Origin: Candidatus Helarchaeota archaeon
Lineage (GTDB): Archaea; Asgardarchaeota; Lokiarchaeia; Helarchaeales; HEL-GB-A
Assembly (NCBI GenBank): GCA_016840125.1
Contig: JAEOSY010000584.1
Coordinates: forward strand, 1-10,909
Direction: 5' to 3'
Length of the DNA: 10,909 bases
Shown here one piece after another: positions 5,972-10,909 of this stretch. The translations under genes were made by a program, and so were the position numbers. The stretch's first letter is position 1. Each line of letters opens with the position of its first letter. Below the pieces are notes generated by a model that saw nothing but the letters and a program-made list of their open reading frames with translations, had not been told where the DNA came from and ran no database searches.

Positions 5972-7330
5972 ATGCTTGACTTAAATGATCCCCGCCGAAA
6001 AGACGAAGTAGATCGCGTGATTAAATTTATTCGTGATGAGGGGATAAAATATGCGCGCTTACAATTCATTGATATTAATGGATTATTAAAGAGTTTCTCT
6101 GTTTCCACGAAATTTATTGAAAGAACGCTCGCTGAAGGGCAATATTTTGATGGATCCTCCGTTACTGGGATGGGTAGTATCGAAGAAAGCGATATGATCG
6201 CGATTCCTGATCCTTCTACTTTCAATGTGATCCCCTGGAGATCTAAAGAATTATCTACCTGCCGGTTCATTTGTGATATATATTTGCCCAATGGGAATCC
6301 CTATGAGGGTTCATCAAGATACGTTTTGAAAAAGGCATTGGAAGAAGCCAAAAAGCTGGGTTATACCTTGAAATGTGCCCCTGAGTTAGAATTTTTCATC
6401 CTTGAGGAAAATGAATCCACTATTCCTGCTCCTATGGATTTTTCCGGGTACTTTGATTTACATCCTAGTGGCATTTCTGAGGACTTAAGGCGGAAAATGG
6501 CGGATACGGCGGAACAATTCGGAATAGATATAGAGGTGGCTCATCATGAAGTGGCCGTAGGGCAAAATGAGATTGATTTCCGCTATGATGAAGCCATGCT
6601 TACTGCAGATCGAACCATTACCATGAAGATGGTCATCAAAAGTATTGCGAAACGTAATGGATACCTTGCTACTTTTATGCCCAAACCCTTCTTTGGTGTC
6701 AATGGTTCCGGAATGCATGTCCATCAGAGCCTCTGGACGCTAGATGGGCAAAACGCATTCTTTGCTGAAAATGAAAAAACTGGATATCTCTCCGATGTCG
6801 CGCTACATTTCATTGGTGGGCAATTATTACATGGACGTGAGATGTCAGCAGTGCTTGCCTCTTGGCCAAACTCTTATAAAAGATTAGTACCGGGCTATGA
6901 GGCACCTGTCTATGTTGCCTACGCCCACAAAAATCGGTCAGCATTAATACGCGTCCCAGATTTCGGGAAACGTAAGAATGCCGCTCGGATGGAAATTCGT
7001 TGCCCTGATCCTGCCGGAAATCCCTATCTCCAATTTGCGGTGCTCCTTCAAGTTGGTCTAACCGGGATTAAGAAGAAAATAGAACCACCGGAACCCACCG
7101 AATTAAACGTTTATAAAATGAGTTTAGAAGAGCGACGCAAACTTGGGATTATTTCATTGCCAGAATCTCTCTCTGAAGCCCTTAAAGAGCTCGAAAAGAG
7201 CGAATTGATGCGTCAAGCCCTCCTACCTACCGCTTATGAAAACTTTTTAGAAATAAAATGGAAGGAGTGGGATGAATACCGCATGCAAGTGACGAGCTGG
7301 GAATTGGAACGGTACATCCAGAAATTATAA
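5972..7330 (+). CDS. glnA: Glutamine synthetase type I (GSI-alpha-like)
   Basis: Makes glutamine from glutamate, ammonium and ATP; GSI forms cytoplasmic dodecamers. From the ATG chosen by the ribosome site the protein is 452 residues, near the length of GSI-alpha enzymes. The N-terminal beta-grasp domain holds FDGSSVTG (59-66) and SDMIAIPDP (73-81). The catalytic domain shows the metal/glutamate residues E138 and E140 (PELEFF) and the ATP/ammonium segment KPFFGVNGSGMHVHQSL (238-254, H249). It also has the flap Glu in PGYEAP (E310), NRSALIRVP (321-329) and MEIRCPDPAGNPYL (340-353, E341 and R343). The region around Y381 (NVYKMSLEER) and the C-terminus resemble GSI-alpha. The NLYDLP adenylylation motif of GSI-beta is missing, so control by adenylylation is not expected. 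Feedback control cannot be read from sequence. The enzyme partners metabolically with the glutamate dehydrogenase at 7899-9248. It ends 8 bases from the stop of a small convergent gene. Confidence 0.96.
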   Translation: MLDLNDPRRKDEVDRVIKFIRDEGIKYARLQFIDINGLLKSFSVSTKFIERTLAEGQYFDGSSVTGMGSIEESDMIAIPDPSTFNVIPWRSKELSTCRFICDIYLPNGNPYEGSSRYVLKKALEEAKKLGYTLKCAPELEFFILEENESTIPAPMDFSGYFDLHPSGISEDLRRKMADTAEQFGIDIEVAHHEVAVGQNEIDFRYDEAMLTADRTITMKMVIKSIAKRNGYLATFMPKPFFGVNGSGMHVHQSLWTLDGQNAFFAENEKTGYLSDVALHFIGGQLLHGREMSAVLASWPNSYKRLVPGYEAPVYVAYAHKNRSALIRVPDFGKRKNAARMEIRCPDPAGNPYLQFAVLLQVGLTGIKKKIEPPEPTELNVYKMSLEERRKLGIISLPESLSEALKELEKSELMRQALLPTAYENFLEIKWKEWDEYRMQVTSWELERYIQKL

Positions 7331-7338
7331 ACGAAAAA

Positions 7339-7500
7339 TCAAAGTTCGTTACGTAAAAATAGAAAAAGATCATTAATCAACATCAACGCGACCAAAATAT
7401 CTACTAGTGGTCGCCTCACAATTTCTTTTACATCCTCATCAACTGAGTACTCCTCTTGCTCTACCTCAATTGCGGTCCAAGTGTCCAGACTGTCGCTCAT
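7339..7500 (-). CDS. Small acidic protein with a C-terminal hydrophobic helix
   Basis: A 53-codon gene with ATG at 7498-7500 and TGA at 7339-7341. The N-terminal half is acidic (MSDSLDTWTAIEVEQEEYSV, then DEDVKEI). The second half, after RRP (29-31), is a strongly hydrophobic, probably amphipathic or membrane-binding helix rich in Leu with Asp and Asn (LVDILVALMLINDLFLFL, 32-49) ending RNEL. A good ribosome site, GGAGATGA (7505-7512), stands 4 bases before the ATG, and a TATA-like TTTTAAAG lies about 45 bases upstream. The first two-thirds is less A/T-rich than the rest of the gap, as expected for coding DNA. It converges with glnA, 8 bases apart. I recognise no family. The place between glutamine synthetase and glutamate dehydrogenase raises the idea of a small regulator of nitrogen metabolism, but nothing in the sequence shows it. 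Confidence 0.55.
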   Translation of the reverse strand: MSDSLDTWTAIEVEQEEYSVDEDVKEIVRRPLVDILVALMLINDLFLFLRNEL

Positions 7501-7735
7501 TCACTCATCTCCAATAACGGTAACACTTTCTAACACCATTTTTTCTTTAAAAGGTACCTCTTTATTGTCGAAGATAAATACTCCAAAAATTTAGACCATA
7601 TTTCCGATGGAACTTAAGATTCTGTTCAAAAATAACTAATAAATTCGAAAATTGATCAGTTTTACCTAGCAATAATAACATATAATATAGACTTTTTTGA
7701 TAGAATGGTATAATTTCAATACCAAACAATGGCAA
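7501..7735 (-). pseudogene. Possible small gene, perhaps frameshifted, upstream of the 53-codon gene
   Basis: On the minus strand an AGGAAGGTGAT ribosome site (7740-7750) precedes a TTG at 7735, and a TATA-like TTTATAATAAAT lies further upstream. From there an ORF of 57 codons runs to TAA 7562-7564. It is hydrophobic, with segments such as PFYQKSLYYMLLLLGKTDQF. Near its end a second frame (open from 7590) reads IFDNKEVPFKEKMVLESV and stops with TGA at 7501-7503, directly abutting the ATG at 7500. A +1 shift around 7565-7590 would join the two into one protein of about 78 residues. This could be a decayed gene, a sequencing error, or two chance ORFs in AT-rich DNA. No family is recognised. Treat it as a weak call. 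Confidence 0.25.
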
Positions 7736-7827
7736 AATAATCACCTTCCTTATAAAACTCAATGTAAATTTATTATAAACTACACCTAACATTCTGCCAT
7801 CATTTGATAGATTTTCTCTAACTACAT

Positions 7828-7837
7828 GTTAAATTTT
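7828..7837 (+). promoter_or_regulatory. Possible TATA box of glutamate dehydrogenase
   Basis: GTTAAATTTT would place the transcript start near 7860 and give a leader of about 38 nt. It is a loose match. The region 7736-7887 would hold divergent promoters if the minus-strand small ORF is real. Confidence 0.28.
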
Positions 7838-7887
7838 TTTCACTATGTTTATCTAAGTCCTGTTGAGATGTAACAGCAATGAGATTT

Positions 7888-9248
<1,361 letters not shown>

Positions 9249-9258
9249 ACTACTATTC

Positions 9259-9268
9259 TCTTTTTTTT
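9259..9268 (+). terminator. T-run terminator of glutamate dehydrogenase
   Basis: Eight T (9261-9268) start 12 bases after the GDH stop, followed by a second run of five T at 9275-9279. The run overlaps the stop codon (9267-9269) of the convergent gene. No matching T run is seen for the minus-strand transcript, which may therefore read antisense into the end of gdhA. Confidence 0.55.
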
Positions 9269-10909
9269 AATCTCTTTTTGATAAATAGCAAATTCCTTGT
9301 TGCGTAAACGCATTCATATTAATTTTAATTACTTGATCCCTCTCTGAATCAAAATTAATTACTTTTATTGCATCCTTCCAACGATCTGTATCGGGGATCA
9401 GATCACCTAGAATGTTTTTTGAGTTGAAGAAGAACTCTCGGTTAAGAATATATTCCTCTTTATCGGGGTGAATAACAAGGTATAATATATCTGATTCTAC
9501 AAGATTATTGAAGAAATGAGTCCCTAGAGAAACATCTGGAATTAATTCCCCAATTTTCTCTGCCATTTCACAAATAATTGAAAAATTTCGTATTTCAGTA
9601 AATGATACGGGTATTCCAAAACTTGGGGATGAAGTACCCCATCTTCCTGGCCCTAAAAGCATAAAACTTTTATTCTCTAATTCTTTTAACTGGTTAATTT
9701 TCCCTATCACGCGGGCAATCGAATAGCGCTCAGTCTCTCTCATTTTTCCATACACTTCAGGGACAATATATACAATTCTATCGATTGTTCCCGCGAGGCT
9801 ATTCCCAATTATCGGGCCCGTTGTTTTTAAAATAATCGAATCACGCTCCACGTCTTTTGGTGAAACGATGTTTTTGATTTCATTTTTAACTTGGAATCGC
9901 CGACACTGTAAGAGATTAATTCGATAGTCCTTGTCATCTAAAAAATTAATGGTGTATTCGATGTCAACTGGACATTCATAGGCTTTTTCAAGGGTTTCTA
10001 AGATGCTTCTCATATCTTTAATAAAATTGGTATTTTTCAACAAGTTATTGAATGTCAAAATCCACGGGAATTGAATAGGTCTATTTAGTTGCCGCATTCT
10101 TTTTTCGAGATCTTGATTATACGTTGCTACAATTCTTAATGGCAATAGGTCTTCAATAAATTGCAAATTAACAAAATCCTCGGTGAGAAGCTCATTGCGT
10201 TCGATATCCAGCAAATCAACTTTCCGTTGGGAATGTTCTTCAATTTCTTCTAAGGAGCTTTCAACTCGCAATAAAGGTTCGTTTAAGGCAACGAGTCTAG
10301 TAAAATCATCTTCAATTCTTTCAACAGCACGCGTTCCAAGACCAAACACTAATCTTAAGAAACCCGCATTTGGGTCAATTTTCTCGTTCCAAACATAGGG
10401 ATTGAAGGAAAAGCCTGTCCCCGCTATTTGTGGAAAAAAATATTTATCATAGATTGAACCGGAAACTCGTTGGACCAGTATAGCCATTTGTTCGTCTTCC
10501 TCCAACAAATTCCGATCCCGTCGATAAATTAGGGCTTCTCGACTAACGGCACTTGCATAGACTGTTTTTATAGCTTCAATAAATCCTTCTAAGCGTTCTT
10601 CTGGCGTTCCTTGATTTACACAAAAAATACTCTCATATTTTCCAGAGAATGAATTTCCATAGGAATCCTCTTGCAAACTACTAGAACGTATAATTATGGG
10701 CGATTGTCCGAAATAATTGAGAACGTCTTTGAATTTTTCAATTAAATAATCAGGGAATTTTCCAGAGAGAATCCTATCATGTGTTTCTTTCCATCCCTCA
10801 AGGAATTTATCGGGGTTTGATAGTTTTCTTCGCATCCACCAGCAACCATTTTTTACTAAGAAGGTATAAAAAACCTCGGTTCCTATGTAAAAGGAATCAT
10901 GCGGTTCCA
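9267..10909 (-). CDS. PEP/pyruvate-binding (PPDK N-domain) ATP-grasp protein without a phosphohistidine domain, 5' end missing
   Basis: The reading frame has no stop from 9267 to the right edge. The ATG at 10835 is internal, because the upstream codons continue in family-like sequence (DSFYIGTEVFYTFLVKNGCW, like the 'visTeaf..fl..n' start of these domains). Numbering from M10835, ATP-grasp features are IIIRSSSLQEDSYGNSFSGK (47-66) with R50, VQRVSGSIYDKYFFP (121-135), GLGTRAVERIEDDF (165-178), and DIEY followed by LLQCRRF (291-314), which closes the nucleotide site. The C-terminal part carries LLGPGRWGTSSPSFGIPVSF (393-412) and SLGTHFFNNL (436-445), typical of stand-alone PEP/pyruvate-binding proteins. 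No TSH-type phosphohistidine motif or PEP-utilising TIM barrel follows, so it is not a complete PEP synthase. Function is unknown; such proteins may be ATP-dependent phosphotransferases or sensors, sometimes fused to signalling domains. It converges with gdhA at 18 bp. Confidence 0.82.
   Translation of the reverse strand, partial: EPHDSFYIGTEVFYTFLVKNGCWWMRRKLSNPDKFLEGWKETHDRILSGKFPDYLIEKFKDVLNYFGQSPIIIRSSSLQEDSYGNSFSGKYESIFCVNQGTPEERLEGFIEAIKTVYASAVSREALIYRRDRNLLEEDEQMAILVQRVSGSIYDKYFFPQIAGTGFSFNPYVWNEKIDPNAGFLRLVFGLGTRAVERIEDDFTRLVALNEPLLRVESSLEEIEEHSQRKVDLLDIERNELLTEDFVNLQFIEDLLPLRIVATYNQDLEKRMRQLNRPIQFPWILTFNNLLKNTNFIKDMRSILETLEKAYECPVDIEYTINFLDDKDYRINLLQCRRFQVKNEIKNIVSPKDVERDSIILKTTGPIIGNSLAGTIDRIVYIVPEVYGKMRETERYSIARVIGKINQLKELENKSFMLLGPGRWGTSSPSFGIPVSFTEIRNFSIICEMAEKIGELIPDVSLGTHFFNNLVESDILYLVIHPDKEEYILNREFFFNSKNILGDLIPDTDRWKDAIKVINFDSERDQVIKINMNAFTQQGICYLSKRD

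Noticed and set aside
10833..10835. ATG at 10835 as start of the ATP-grasp protein
   Set aside because: The frame stays open to the window edge and the upstream codons give family-like sequence, so the ATG is internal.

Overview
The window reads as a chromosomal piece of an AT-rich archaeon. Promoters look like TATA boxes, terminators are runs of T, and several starts are set by GGTGA-type Shine-Dalgarno sites. One small gene encodes a histone-fold protein with a lysine-rich tail. One surface protein ends in an 'IPSFE' + hydrophobic helix + basic tail anchor like those of archaeal cell-surface proteins. The mix of histone-fold protein, surface anchor and E. coli-type glutamate dehydrogenase would suit an Asgard-type archaeon, but this is an inference: no rRNA or other marker is present.

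Layout. 1-193: a GC-rich stretch with two hairpins, then AT tracts repeated every 10 bp and a TATA box. 194-2446 (+): a cytoplasmic GH15 glucoamylase/trehalase-type hydrolase. 2570-4635: a membrane/surface group, made of a four-helix membrane protein (+), a secreted and C-terminally anchored beta-rich protein (+), and, convergent to them, a second four-helix membrane protein of exactly the same length (146 aa, -). 4636-5045: intergenic, with a sharp inverted repeat, a TATA-like box and two hairpins that may mark a small RNA. 5046-5363 (-): the histone-fold protein. 5364-5971: AT-rich intergenic DNA carrying the glutamine synthetase promoter.

5972-7330 (+) is glutamine synthetase type I and 7899-9248 (+) is NADP-type glutamate dehydrogenase. 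Together they cover both routes of ammonium assimilation: GDH makes glutamate from 2-oxoglutarate and ammonium, and GS makes glutamine from glutamate, ammonium and ATP. The 568 bp between them is not empty. On the opposite strand it holds a convincing 53-codon gene (7339-7500) with a good ribosome binding site, and upstream of that a weaker, possibly frameshifted small ORF.

9267-10909 (-) is an ATP-grasp (PEP/pyruvate-binding) protein with no phosphohistidine domain. It runs off the right edge of the window, and its ATG at 10835 is internal. Its stop lies 18 bp from the GDH stop (convergent).

No tRNA, rRNA, CRISPR array, insertion sequence or integrase was seen.
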